Assembly: GCA_016207165.1 (NCBI GenBank)
Contig: JACQQD010000008.1
Span: 48,386 to 112,385, forward strand
DNA: 64,000 nucleotides
Origin: Microcaldota archaeon
GTDB taxonomy: Archaea > Micrarchaeota > Micrarchaeia > Norongarragalinales > Norongarragalinaceae
Direction: 5' to 3'
In this document: positions 39,501 to 48,169 of the stretch, piece by piece
Numbering within the stretch: position 1 is the stretch's first letter
Layout: each line of letters starts with the position of its first letter
The notes under the pieces: generated by a model
Seen by the model: only the letters and a program-made list of their open reading frames with translations
The model's database searches: none
Told to the model about the DNA's origin: nothing
Translations under genes and position numbers: made by a program

Positions 39501-41317
39501 CCGCCGGACGCTTGGCTTGGCACCATGACGGCCGAGAGGTTGCGTTGTTCGTCGTCAGCCATTACCAGGCTTGCGGCAAAGACGCGGAATCCGTCGGCCG
39601 TGACGCGGAGGCGGTTTTCCACCAAGGCGGCTGTGGTAAACGAACACGCCGCGCCTTGGCACGTCTGCGTGGATTCGATGAGGTTGGAAAGCTCCATGGC
39701 CGCTGGAACGGCTTGGCTGTCCACGGCGTTACTCGTTTTCACGTTCAACGTCGCGCGGTGAATGGTCAATGTAATGGTCGCCGTGGACCCGCCTTGCTCG
39801 ACGTTCGTCGTGCCGCGGACGGTTTTGGTTCCAAATTGCGCGAACACGCCCACGGTTCCCACCGGAATTTCGTCAAATCGCGCTTCGCCTTGAGAATCCG
39901 TTTCGACGTCTGCAGAAAAAACGCGGTTCTCTTTTTCCAGCCGCACGTTGGCTCCGGAAAGGCTTTCTCCGTATTCGTCTTGGACGCGGACCGTGAGCGT
40001 CGCGGCGTTAAACGGCGTGGCTTTCTCCAGTTGGATGACGTGGTTTTGTCCGGCCACCAAGTCGAACGTTTTGGCCAGGAATCCGGGCGACTGGATCCAC
40101 ACGTAATACGTTCCCGGACTTACCAAAAGCTCCCATTGTTCGCCGTCAAATGCCGCCAGCTCGATGGCGGGCGGCTTGAAGACTTTCGCGGAAAAGTAAA
40201 GCGCGTTTTCGTCTTTGTCCACGGCTTTAATCGTGGTTTTCTCGCCGACGGGCGCGTCCGCCCCGGCCAACGCGATCTGGAATTCCGTGAATTCCTCCAC
40301 GACTTTGGCTCGGGCCGATCCGTCAAACAACGCGAATCCTTCGGCGTTGATCGTCGGGTAGACGCTGTCGCCGATGGGGGCCGTGAAAACAATGACGCCC
40401 TCCACCGTCGTTCCTTCACCCAACAGGACGGCTTGAGCGTTGTAGAGCTTGACGTTTCCGTTGACGGGGTCCGAGCCGTTGGTGATGGTGACCGTTACGA
40501 TTCCTTGGTCGGAAAACGAGGTGCCTGGCGGAGTCAGCGTCCCCGTACCCCCGCCTTGGTTTTCCCCGCCCCCGCTTCCGGGTTGCGTGAAGAGTGCCTG
40601 GTTGGTTGCCTTGAGGTATACCGTGACGTCGCCGCCGCCGCGGACGGTCCGAACATCCGGCTTGTAGCCCGTCTTGCTGATGCGCAGGTTCATGACGGCG
40701 GCTTGCGGCAAAATGGCTTCGCCTTGCGCGTTGGTGGTTTCCTGGCCGTTTTGTTTGGCGGAGTTAAAGGCGATGGACGCGGCCGAAATGGGTTGCTTGG
40801 TTTGCTCGTCTTGCACGATAACGCGCAGGCGGCTGCGATCCAAAAATCCGATGCTGGAGCCATCCGACCCGCTTTTCAAGTCGACGCGAAGCGACGTCTG
40901 GTCCGCCAACAGCGTGCGGCGCGCGGGGTCAAAGCCTTCCTGGAGGATGCGCACCGTGTACTCGCGTTGCGGCACGTCGCTGAATACGGCGGCGCCGTTT
41001 TGCGCCCGCTTTTCGGCGATGACTTCGCCGTCCAGCAACAGTTGTATTCGGGCGCCGTCCAGGGGTTGTCCGTCGGCGTCGACTTGGATGGTGACCGTCT
41101 TGACGCCCGTAGTCTGCGTCAACACCAACAAGGCGCCCGCGGAAATCGCCACGATCAACAACAAAAACACCGGCATGGAGGGAATGCCGGCGCCTTCAAT
41201 GGGCTTGACGAAGAAATCCAGAAATGGAATGCCTTTGCGTTGAAGGCCTTCGGCAAAGTCATAGTAGTGGTCCTCAATGGAAAAGTACGCGGCCTTGAGT
41301 CCGTCAAGAAACCCCAT
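36554..41317 (-). CDS. Giant N-anchored surface protein A (1587 residues)
   Basis: N-terminal amphipathic part, then EGAGIPSMPVFLLLIVAISA, a membrane helix (residues about 50-72) also found in the proteins at 41840 and 52188. Outside: several carboxypeptidase-regulatory-like beta domains (for example VTIQVDADGQPLDGARIQLL, TLTVRVQDEYGESLSGANVR), a conserved domain at about residues 610-795 with paired Cys (TSCADL, QTCYPKTYEI), Pro/Thr/Ser linkers at about 795 and 1060-1110, a coiled coil at about 1340-1405 and a hydrophobic C-terminal section (ELGNSFLISTLMKDLGPYA). Probably an elongated adhesin or scaffold through the S-layer. ATG 41317 fits the module alignment. Confidence 0.75.
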   Translation of the reverse strand: MGFLDGLKAAYFSIEDHYYDFAEGLQRKGIPFLDFFVKPIEGAGIPSMPVFLLLIVAISAGALLVLTQTTGVKTVTIQVDADGQPLDGARIQLLLDGEVIAEKRAQNGAAVFSDVPQREYTVRILQEGFDPARRTLLADQTSLRVDLKSGSDGSSIGFLDRSRLRVIVQDEQTKQPISAASIAFNSAKQNGQETTNAQGEAILPQAAVMNLRISKTGYKPDVRTVRGGGDVTVYLKATNQALFTQPGSGGGENQGGGTGTLTPPGTSFSDQGIVTVTITNGSDPVNGNVKLYNAQAVLLGEGTTVEGVIVFTAPIGDSVYPTINAEGFALFDGSARAKVVEEFTEFQIALAGADAPVGEKTTIKAVDKDENALYFSAKVFKPPAIELAAFDGEQWELLVSPGTYYVWIQSPGFLAKTFDLVAGQNHVIQLEKATPFNAATLTVRVQDEYGESLSGANVRLEKENRVFSADVETDSQGEARFDEIPVGTVGVFAQFGTKTVRGTTNVEQGGSTATITLTIHRATLNVKTSNAVDSQAVPAAMELSNLIESTQTCQGAACSFTTAALVENRLRVTADGFRVFAASLVMADDEQRNLSAVMVPSQASGGAKIEFIQIKDVSGQPVQSLQPGREYVVEFNATPAAQAEAQGIYLRVGSKSSVDGDDVAIIEHSTADAAQKSTEYNPSTSCADLQPEFTSGLQGYKWVALDYDEPAVRLVSFVVRVREGASTNQALSLYYATHTNAGSVYARDPLDPAGQTCYPKTYEIKLPLVAGSIGGGNGGGNGGTGTPTPTPPPGTPNPLPSGHQYTPKVGISFNPATGQIEVDAPEIVLEVDAIYPKDAVPLNFNDASCTIGFKIQSSQSSCYQVSRESLTFSTKDFSASCPSFVEGNQVKLQQDPQAKLVLQALCSGVQAQKEVPIRIHVAQVNSLTAAPQKLDEGEGTAKLLYVVNQKQQGLRTLTPLGASGTITLSDHAATALSWKGPGTLTLLEGETVVGEWTYENGPAYFEGIGTLGSRVSSASDYMSCAQGWCTGTAAIQAISAFKQEAQKTAQATVFRRGSNAMPTTTPNPTPTASPTASASPSPGASTTPSASPSPTASASPNPTASPSADAMHINDEKTAANGFKIQLTAIETVSGRTKAFFDVKNAQGAVVDAVEAFAGEQKTTSGLVINVQSVHHEATTANRYAEVTLTVSSAQTAPASQLNFAEERRIAADPFTFSTVMQLTEDADKALEAAGFEVKRSTGCRAGDPAVFLVQATTSDGQNFQYTASTLELHDNLDQPQNQIPLCGFLHAQGPVIVATTNPVLPSQNQANDQHTQPQIQFALFIQAPIFKAQCESLGKKVIDLDTQIKQKKTVEIPKLEATQTTACGSDPTAAACTNAKKATEKARADLKNLESQLKATKQKCNAMQYPLFEIPPGLRPQFSQFTCYSDYDKISKQIQEAQKEADALKEKLPQTTGAQDSSPIGDLNDQWTEANDKLDELKGELKGCKAFCQQKPACIEMFPNGRQFTKIIHLGLSPDCSPFSKNAAIELGNSFLISTLMKDLGPYAALSGIGCGFAQGYYNQQQLGGPQGFADTPQIQPQQVQA

Positions 41318-41351
41318 GAAGGAAAGTGAAGCCGCAGGCGGATAAAAACGT

Positions 41352-41780
41352 TTAGAACAGCCGGTCCGAGAGGTAGTGCGACGCGTAGGCGATCACGCCG
41401 TTGGCAGCCACCCCCATTTCGCGCGTCAACGCATACGCGGCCAGGCCAAAAACCAGGGCGGCCAGGGGATGGTGCGTGATGCCGCGGTGCCGGGGCTTCA
41501 AGATGGACACGGCGATCGCGGCCAGGGCGGCGGCTAAGGCGGCCGCCACGGCGCGGGCCGGGTTGTCCAAGGAAATGGTTTGGTACGCGGCGGCAAAAAC
41601 CAGGGCCGCGACGGCGACCAAAGCAAACTTGAAAATCCGCGTTTTTTTGTGGTCCACGTCCGGCAAAATCGCGCCCAAGAAAACCACGGCGAAAAGCGGG
41701 AGCGTCCAGGCCACGCCGGCGGCGACGTTGAACGCGTGCGCGAGGGCAAACGCGAGTGCAACGTGCGGCATCCAGTTCAT
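41352..41780 (-). CDS. Membrane-bound metal-dependent hydrolase (YdjM/DUF457-like)
   Basis: A 142-residue protein with about four helices; LGAILPDVDHKKTRIFKF holds the P-D-(V/I)-D motif and RHRGITHHPLAALVFGLAAY the R-G-x-T-H motif, with SHYLSDRLF at the end, the metal-binding pattern of this family. Substrate unknown. ATG 41780 fits the shared promoter at 41808. Confidence 0.85.
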   Translation of the reverse strand: MNWMPHVALAFALAHAFNVAAGVAWTLPLFAVVFLGAILPDVDHKKTRIFKFALVAVAALVFAAAYQTISLDNPARAVAAALAAALAAIAVSILKPRHRGITHHPLAALVFGLAAYALTREMGVAANGVIAYASHYLSDRLF

Positions 41781-41807
41781 GGAAAAGCCCTTACCGTTTT
41801 TAGAAGC

Positions 41808-41818
41808 TTTATATATTT
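41808..41818. promoter_or_regulatory. Shared bidirectional TATA box
   Basis: TTTATATATTT is nearly symmetric and lies 28 bp from the ATG of the minus-strand hydrolase (41780) and about 22-32 bp from the ATG of giant protein B (41840), so one box could serve both leaderless genes. Confidence 0.5.
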
Positions 41819-41839
41819 GGTCCAAGCTAGTGTTCTGGT

Positions 41840-44800
41840 ATGGGCTTCTATGAGTCACTGGAGGAGGGTTATTACTCCTTCATGGATTCCCTGGAGGACC
41901 GGGGCATCAAGGTCTACGAGTTCTTCATCAATCCCGTGGAATCCCACGGCATTCCTTCCTTTCCACTTTTTTCCCTCATTATACTGCTGTTGATCGGCGG
42001 CGCCGCGTTTTTGGCGTTCTCCGCTCTTTCCGGCGGCGGAGCGAATTTGTCGGTTCAAGTCGTGGACGCGCAAGGAAACACGTTGGACAACGTCATCGTT
42101 CAACTCGCTGTAGGCGACGACGTTCGGCGGGCAAAAACTTCGGGGGGCGTGGCCACCTTTTCAGGCATCCCGCACGGCCAAAGCCTGACGGTCAGCATCA
42201 ACGAGGAGGGCTTCAAGCCGTACACCAACTCGTTTTCCATTGAAGGCGGCAAAGCCGCGGACTCCGTGCGCGTCACCTTGGAGTCCGCGAAAGCCAACGA
42301 ACTGTTCTTGTTTGTTTCCGACGACTCCGGTTTTCCCGTGAGTTTAGCCGACGTCCGCTTTACGGATCCCAAGACCGGGGAACTGGTGTCCGCGCAAACC
42401 GACGCCCAAGGCAAGGTTTCCTTGCGTTATGCCTCGGCCACCGACATCCTCAACGTGCGCGTCACGCGCGATGGCTACCAGGCCACCACGCAGTCGTGTT
42501 TTGCCAGCCAGTCCTCGTGCGAAGCCATTCTGTCCTCGACTACTGGCGGAGGCGGCGGTGGAGGCGGGGGCGGAACCACGCCGCCGCGCGAGAAAGCCGG
42601 CATCCGCGTGGAAGTCTTGGACCAAAACGGCGACGGCGTGGACGCCAAAGTCGTGCTTTTCCACGGTTTTTCCGGCGAGCGCATCACTGACGCCTACACG
42701 GATTCGTTGGGTGTCGCGTTCTTCTCGGATGCCGTGGACTTGGGCACCGACGTCTACGTGTCTGTTGACCCTTCTTCCGACGGCTTCCAGTCCTTTTCTT
42801 CGGAAGTCAAGACCACGACTCGTTCTACCGAGTTCTTCATCCAGTTGCGTCCCGCGACGCCCGTCCCTCCAGGAGGCACCAACTTCGAGCGCGTGTCGTT
42901 CAAAGTCGTGGACGCCGACAAGAAGCCTGTTGAAAATGCCTTGGTGAAGTTGTATTTTTCCCAGCCGCCCTTGCGCGCCATTGGCGAATCGTACACCGAC
43001 TCTTCTGGCGACGTCGCCTTTGACGTGGCGGCCAACGTCCGCGTGTACGCCACCGTTTTTGCTTCCGGCTTTTTACCGCTTCGCTCCAAGGCGCTGACCG
43101 GAGGCGAGTTCACGCAACTGGTTTTGACTTCCCTGAAAATCGGCAACCACGGGTCCTTGACGGTCAATGTCCAGGACGAGACCGGCGCGCCAATCAGTTT
43201 CGCGTCCGTGACTCTTTCCACGCACGACGGATTCGCGTTGGGCGTGCCCAGCCAGGAAACCCTGTCCGACGGCTCCGCGCTTTTTGAAGGATTGCCCTTG
43301 GAGCGAGTAAAAGCGTTGGCGGTTTTCGGAGCCCAGAAGGGCCAAAGCGACATCGCGGAACTTGGCGTGGAACCCAAGGAAATCACGGTGGTGCTTCAAC
43401 CCGCCCAGGCCTTCGTATCCGCCACGGTTTTGGATGCCGTGACCAAACAGAAAATTCCCGCGACGGTGACGGCGTACAAGTTCCAAGGCGATGGCGTGAT
43501 TGGCTCCTGCCAGACGGAAGGCAATTCCTGCGTCATTGAAGTGCCAGCGGACCGCGAAATCTATTTGGTGTCCAACGCGTCCGGTTACGGGTCCTTGACC
43601 GGAGAGGAGTTCCAGGTCTTGCCGGACCAAACCGTTTCCAAAGTCGCTTCCTTGCTTCCCAATTCCTTGACGGACGAACTGCGGATTCTGGACGTGCGGT
43701 TGGAGGATCTCAACGGCCAAAGCGTTTCCCTGTTGGACCAAAACCTCAACGTTCAAGTCAACCGCGGCGACTATTACCACGTCTTGTTGTCGGCGAACCT
43801 GCCTTCCTCTGCGCAGAAAGCCGGCACGCACATGCGCATCGGCGAATTGGCGGACGTTTCGGAAGAGAAAACGCGCATCGTGGACTACAGCAAGCCCGCC
43901 ACCGCCGAAGTCGTGAAAGCAACCGGCTTTAACCCCGGGCCTTCCTGTGCCCAAGACTTGGGTGACCAAAACGGGCCGGTCAAGTGGGTGGAACACGGTT
44001 TCACGGAGTTTGGTGCCAAGACGGTGCGCGCCACCGTCTTTGTGGACCCATCGGCGACCAAAGACGACGAACTGGTTGTCTCGTACCGCGTGTACGCCAA
44101 GGCCGGCGACGTTTACTTGCGTCAGCCCGACGACCCGCGTTATGAGGGATTGGAGAAAACCGCTTCCCTGGATTCCTGTTACGCGCAGACGGTGACGGTC
44201 CGCATCCCCATTACCGAAGGCCGCAGCACCTGCAACGATGACGCGTGTCTGTCGGCGTTGTTCTACACAGAAACCGCGTCCGCGGCCAACGGGTTGCGCG
44301 TGGACTTGGATCAACCCTTTGCCGCCGCCGTGGGAATCCGCTCCTTTACGACCCTTGACGCGCCGTTCTTGCGCGTGAAAACCGATCCGTCGCTTCAAGT
44401 CTTGGGCTATGATTTCGGCAGCGGCTTTACCACCACTTCCGGCCAGGAAGTCACCATCCCGCTTTCATTCTTCCAGCGCACCCAAGGCAACCTCACGTTC
44501 AAGCCCATCATTCCCACTCAGAACGCCCGCGTTTCCTTTGCATTCGGCGACGCGTCCGGCTCCATCGTCGAGGCGCAACGCTTTGTCGTGGTGCAGGGCA
44601 CCGGGCAATTCAACGTGGCCGGCCAGCCCCTCGAGTTGCTGGCGCAGCAACGCAACACGTTGACCGTCAGCGTGCTTTCCCAGAACGGCCAGGCCGTCAC
44701 CGACGCGAAGTTGACGTTCAAGGAAGTCCAGGGTTCGGCGTTCAACGGTTTCCCCAACGGGCCGGAGACCTTGTTGGGCGACAATTCCGAAGGCCGCGGA

Positions 44801-47800
44801 AAAGACGGAACCTATCGTTTTGAACAATTGCGCCCCGAATCCGTTGGATCCATCGCCGTGGACGTCGAGCGCGACGGCTTTGCACCCTCGTCATTGGATT
44901 TAGTCGTTTCCAGTGACGAGCCGTTGTCCTTCAGCCAGGATCCGACTTTAATTGATCTTTCATGCGACGAACCCACGCGCCTCGGCGTTTCCTCGGCCAT
45001 TGAATCCAAGTTGCGCGTGGCCGCCAGCTTCTCGGGGACGGCTTGCGCCAACCTCCAGGTTTTAGGTTCCGGCACCGGCGATTCGGCGTCCTTTGACGTC
45101 AAACCCGGCAAAGACACGACCATCATCATCGACCCGAAAATCAACGGCCAATGCTTGCTGGTCTTCAACGCGGAAACGCCATCCGGCCAGGCGCTGGGCA
45201 CGCAAGAGGCCTGGCTGTCCGCGGACTGCGAAAAATTGGGTGGAGGCGACGGATCCGTCAACGCGTCCCCCACGCCTCCGGCTACTCTGCAAGGCACGTG
45301 CGCCGCCCAAGGCGGGCAATGCGTGCCCTCCGGCCAGCGCTGTCCCTCCGGGTTTGTGTCTTCCGATTACAACACCCTTCAAAGCCAGTACCCCAACCCC
45401 TACACCGGCCCCACTCCGACGCCCCAACCCGGCTCCCAGGCGGTCTGCACCGATGGCCAAACGTGTTGCAAGCCCGTGGACCAAGTATGCCAGCCGCCGA
45501 TTTACAACTTCCAAAACATTTTAGCCAAGTACCTCGGCTATTACGCCGGCGTGCAGACGCTGTCCAACTACCCGCAACAAGTCACCTCCGCTTCCGCTCC
45601 CATCCGCTTGGCGGCCACCCCCCAAGGCGTGGTGGTCACGGATCCAGGAAAGTGCCAACGCGCCGGAAACGGCTTGACGTGCACGAAACCCGTTTACGCG
45701 ATTCTGCCCACCAACGCCTTGGCTTTCTCCGTCGAAAACCAGTTGTTCGCTGATACCACCGTGCTTTTGTCCAACTCCGCGGAAACCTGTTTCTCCGTCG
45801 AGGAAGTCGGCCAGAAATCCGGGTTTTACAGCGTCTTGGGCAACGTCCGCAACCAACTGCAATCCGGCGCTTCCCTGCTCACTCGCCAGACGCGCACCTA
45901 CGTGATTACGTTCCGCCCCACGCCCCAATGCGTCGCCTATTCGTTGGACGAAAACGGCGCGGCGACCCTGTCGTTGACGGAGGCCGCCAAGTCGGGTGCC
46001 CAGGTTGCGGTTCGGACTTCATCGGGAATTGCCGGCACGCAGTTCATCTTGAACTTCCAAGTCGCGCCCAAGAAAGTGCCAGCCGACCAGTACGCCTTCA
46101 TTGCCATGCCCACCGGCGAGGTGGCGGCCCGCGGCGACGCCTCGTATTCCTTCGAAGAACCCGCGGTCTTCGTCAACAACCTGCAAGCCACCGAAGGCTT
46201 GGGCGTGGACGTGTCCGGCAAATCCGTTCCTTCCAAACTCACCATCGCGCCGACGTCCTACACGCCGGCGATTTTGCGCTTCAAGAAATCCGAGGCCCCG
46301 GACGTCAACGCGGTTTTAGGCAACTCCAACACCAAAGTCAACCTCAAGTTCACGGTGGTCGACGCGCCCACTGGCCTGGACGGGTATGACGTGGTGGGCA
46401 ACACTGGAGCTGTCGGCGAAGGATTCCTGCAATGCTCGCGCACCGGTTATTGCACGCCGGACCAAGTCAAAAAAGTCACCGACGCCATCCGGAATGATTT
46501 GGATGCGTTTGCCGGGGAATACGTGGCCAATGTCGACACGTTGGCCTACGAGAACGCCGTGTCCGGCACGCAACAAATCTACCAGCAAGCCTTCCAAGAC
46601 GCCCTCCGCGAATACCTGGCTTTGCGCTCCCAGTACGACGCCTGCGTGCGGTCGGGCCAGGACCCGCTTCGAGGCACCAACCAATACTGCCAGCAAAACA
46701 GCGGCCAGGCCCCCATTTACCCGTACGCGCAGGGATTGCCTGGAGTGTACGGTCCCCAAGGCTTCTACCAGAACCCCTATTCCGGCGGCGCCGGCAGCTA
46801 TCCGGGTTCTTACCCCGGCGCAGGCGTCAACCCATACCAGCAAGGCTACAACCCCTACCAATCCAACTTTTACCCCGGCCAAGGCTACTATCCTTCTTAC
46901 GTATCCAACCCGCAAACCCAGCAAAGCCTGACTGGAGCTTTCGGCGACGGATGGATGAACGCCGGCTGTAACTCCGACATCTTGAACGCCTTCCAACTCC
47001 AAGGCCAAGTGGGATTGAACCAATTCAACCCCGTCCAACAACAATACATGCAATCCGCACGGTACTCGCAAGGCGTTTTCAGCCAACGCGAACCCGTCCT
47101 ATCCAACCTCCAACCCAAAATCATCGTGCCCATCAAGGAAGCCGGGCCCCAAGGCGGAATCAAACTGTACACCTTCACCGCCGATTTAAGCAAATCCAGC
47201 CCCACCGGAGAAGGCGGCTTTACTGTCATTGACCGAATCAGCTCTGGAACCCTTCAAGCCGGCTACTTGACGCTGCCCTACCACCAGCGGCCCGCCACGG
47301 AACTGCCCTCCGGCGATTCCGGTCAAGAAAAAATCTCCGGCTTCCCGTACCTGGAGAAAGACAAGGCGAGCACCACCTACAAACTCAAAAACTGGGGCAC
47401 GACCACCAGCGTGACGGTACCCTCCGGAACCCAGACCCACCTCGTCGTCGAGAAAACCCAGGCTCAAGCCGGTAGCCAAAGTACAGCGGGCGTCGGACCG
47501 GCTGGCGTGGCTCCAGGTCAACCCGGTGCAACGGGTTCCGGAGTCACCGGAAACGGCGGAGCGTCGGCAACCGGAAAGCCAGTCATCGTTGTATACGACG
47601 GTGAAATCGACGTGGAGCCCTCCGAATTATCGCGTGCAATTCGCTTCAGCATCCAAACTCCTACGAGTTCTACTTCCATTGAGGATGCGTTTGACGTGCT
47701 GTATTTGAACATTTACAATCCAAAGACTGGAACGCAAAAAGCCGCGACCGCGCGAATATGCAAGACCAACACGCAATCCTACAACCTTGGCTGCGACTTG

Positions 47801-48136
47801 TCTGTTCAAGCTTACTCGTCTGCGTCATTTTATGCTGTGGCTACAGGAACTTGGCTCATCAACCTGGACTACATCGACAAAACCGGCAAGCTCCAGAAAT
47901 CCACGACTCCGCCCAGCGTAAACATCCAAGTCAAGCAAGCCACGGCCAGCAGCGAATACATTTTCTACGACCCGCAGCCGACAGAGGCTTTCCGGGTGGG
48001 ACTTTCCGAAAGCGTCCGTGTTCGCATTCAAGGATTTAAGTACGATTCAGCCGGTCAATTGGTTTATGAATTTACTTCCAACGAAGCCACGTACGAAATC
48101 GCAATTCCAAGTGTCACCGAGGTAAAAACATCATGA
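41840..48136 (+). CDS. Giant N-anchored surface protein B (2098 residues)
   Basis: N-terminal MGFYESLEEGYYSFMDSLED, then SHGIPSFPLFSLIILLLIGG, the same anchor as protein A. Carboxypeptidase-regulatory-like domains follow (residues 75-600), broken by a poly-Gly run at about 234-245. A conserved domain at about 600-795 aligns with protein A (PSCAQDL, SCYAQTVTVRIPI). At about 1150-1217 is a Cys-rich module with a CC pair. Residues about 1620-1750 are a Tyr/Gly/Gln/Pro-rich low-complexity stretch. The C-terminus is again beta-rich. Probably extends far outside the cell. Next gene starts 33 bp later on the same strand. Confidence 0.75.
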   Translation: MGFYESLEEGYYSFMDSLEDRGIKVYEFFINPVESHGIPSFPLFSLIILLLIGGAAFLAFSALSGGGANLSVQVVDAQGNTLDNVIVQLAVGDDVRRAKTSGGVATFSGIPHGQSLTVSINEEGFKPYTNSFSIEGGKAADSVRVTLESAKANELFLFVSDDSGFPVSLADVRFTDPKTGELVSAQTDAQGKVSLRYASATDILNVRVTRDGYQATTQSCFASQSSCEAILSSTTGGGGGGGGGGTTPPREKAGIRVEVLDQNGDGVDAKVVLFHGFSGERITDAYTDSLGVAFFSDAVDLGTDVYVSVDPSSDGFQSFSSEVKTTTRSTEFFIQLRPATPVPPGGTNFERVSFKVVDADKKPVENALVKLYFSQPPLRAIGESYTDSSGDVAFDVAANVRVYATVFASGFLPLRSKALTGGEFTQLVLTSLKIGNHGSLTVNVQDETGAPISFASVTLSTHDGFALGVPSQETLSDGSALFEGLPLERVKALAVFGAQKGQSDIAELGVEPKEITVVLQPAQAFVSATVLDAVTKQKIPATVTAYKFQGDGVIGSCQTEGNSCVIEVPADREIYLVSNASGYGSLTGEEFQVLPDQTVSKVASLLPNSLTDELRILDVRLEDLNGQSVSLLDQNLNVQVNRGDYYHVLLSANLPSSAQKAGTHMRIGELADVSEEKTRIVDYSKPATAEVVKATGFNPGPSCAQDLGDQNGPVKWVEHGFTEFGAKTVRATVFVDPSATKDDELVVSYRVYAKAGDVYLRQPDDPRYEGLEKTASLDSCYAQTVTVRIPITEGRSTCNDDACLSALFYTETASAANGLRVDLDQPFAAAVGIRSFTTLDAPFLRVKTDPSLQVLGYDFGSGFTTTSGQEVTIPLSFFQRTQGNLTFKPIIPTQNARVSFAFGDASGSIVEAQRFVVVQGTGQFNVAGQPLELLAQQRNTLTVSVLSQNGQAVTDAKLTFKEVQGSAFNGFPNGPETLLGDNSEGRGKDGTYRFEQLRPESVGSIAVDVERDGFAPSSLDLVVSSDEPLSFSQDPTLIDLSCDEPTRLGVSSAIESKLRVAASFSGTACANLQVLGSGTGDSASFDVKPGKDTTIIIDPKINGQCLLVFNAETPSGQALGTQEAWLSADCEKLGGGDGSVNASPTPPATLQGTCAAQGGQCVPSGQRCPSGFVSSDYNTLQSQYPNPYTGPTPTPQPGSQAVCTDGQTCCKPVDQVCQPPIYNFQNILAKYLGYYAGVQTLSNYPQQVTSASAPIRLAATPQGVVVTDPGKCQRAGNGLTCTKPVYAILPTNALAFSVENQLFADTTVLLSNSAETCFSVEEVGQKSGFYSVLGNVRNQLQSGASLLTRQTRTYVITFRPTPQCVAYSLDENGAATLSLTEAAKSGAQVAVRTSSGIAGTQFILNFQVAPKKVPADQYAFIAMPTGEVAARGDASYSFEEPAVFVNNLQATEGLGVDVSGKSVPSKLTIAPTSYTPAILRFKKSEAPDVNAVLGNSNTKVNLKFTVVDAPTGLDGYDVVGNTGAVGEGFLQCSRTGYCTPDQVKKVTDAIRNDLDAFAGEYVANVDTLAYENAVSGTQQIYQQAFQDALREYLALRSQYDACVRSGQDPLRGTNQYCQQNSGQAPIYPYAQGLPGVYGPQGFYQNPYSGGAGSYPGSYPGAGVNPYQQGYNPYQSNFYPGQGYYPSYVSNPQTQQSLTGAFGDGWMNAGCNSDILNAFQLQGQVGLNQFNPVQQQYMQSARYSQGVFSQREPVLSNLQPKIIVPIKEAGPQGGIKLYTFTADLSKSSPTGEGGFTVIDRISSGTLQAGYLTLPYHQRPATELPSGDSGQEKISGFPYLEKDKASTTYKLKNWGTTTSVTVPSGTQTHLVVEKTQAQAGSQSTAGVGPAGVAPGQPGATGSGVTGNGGASATGKPVIVVYDGEIDVEPSELSRAIRFSIQTPTSSTSIEDAFDVLYLNIYNPKTGTQKAATARICKTNTQSYNLGCDLSVQAYSSASFYAVATGTWLINLDYIDKTGKLQKSTTPPSVNIQVKQATASSEYIFYDPQPTEAFRVGLSESVRVRIQGFKYDSAGQLVYEFTSNEATYEIAIPSVTEVKTS

Positions 48137-48169
48137 CCGTGTCCTTGGCTCCAAGCGAGGTATTCGTCC

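Noticed and set aside
39458..41329. 623-codon plus-strand frame opposite giant protein A
   Set aside because: Antisense shadow; composition rich in Arg/His/Gly without hydrophobic cores, while the minus-strand product has clear domains.
43073..44398. 441-codon minus-strand frame inside giant protein B
   Set aside because: Antisense shadow with no domain pattern.
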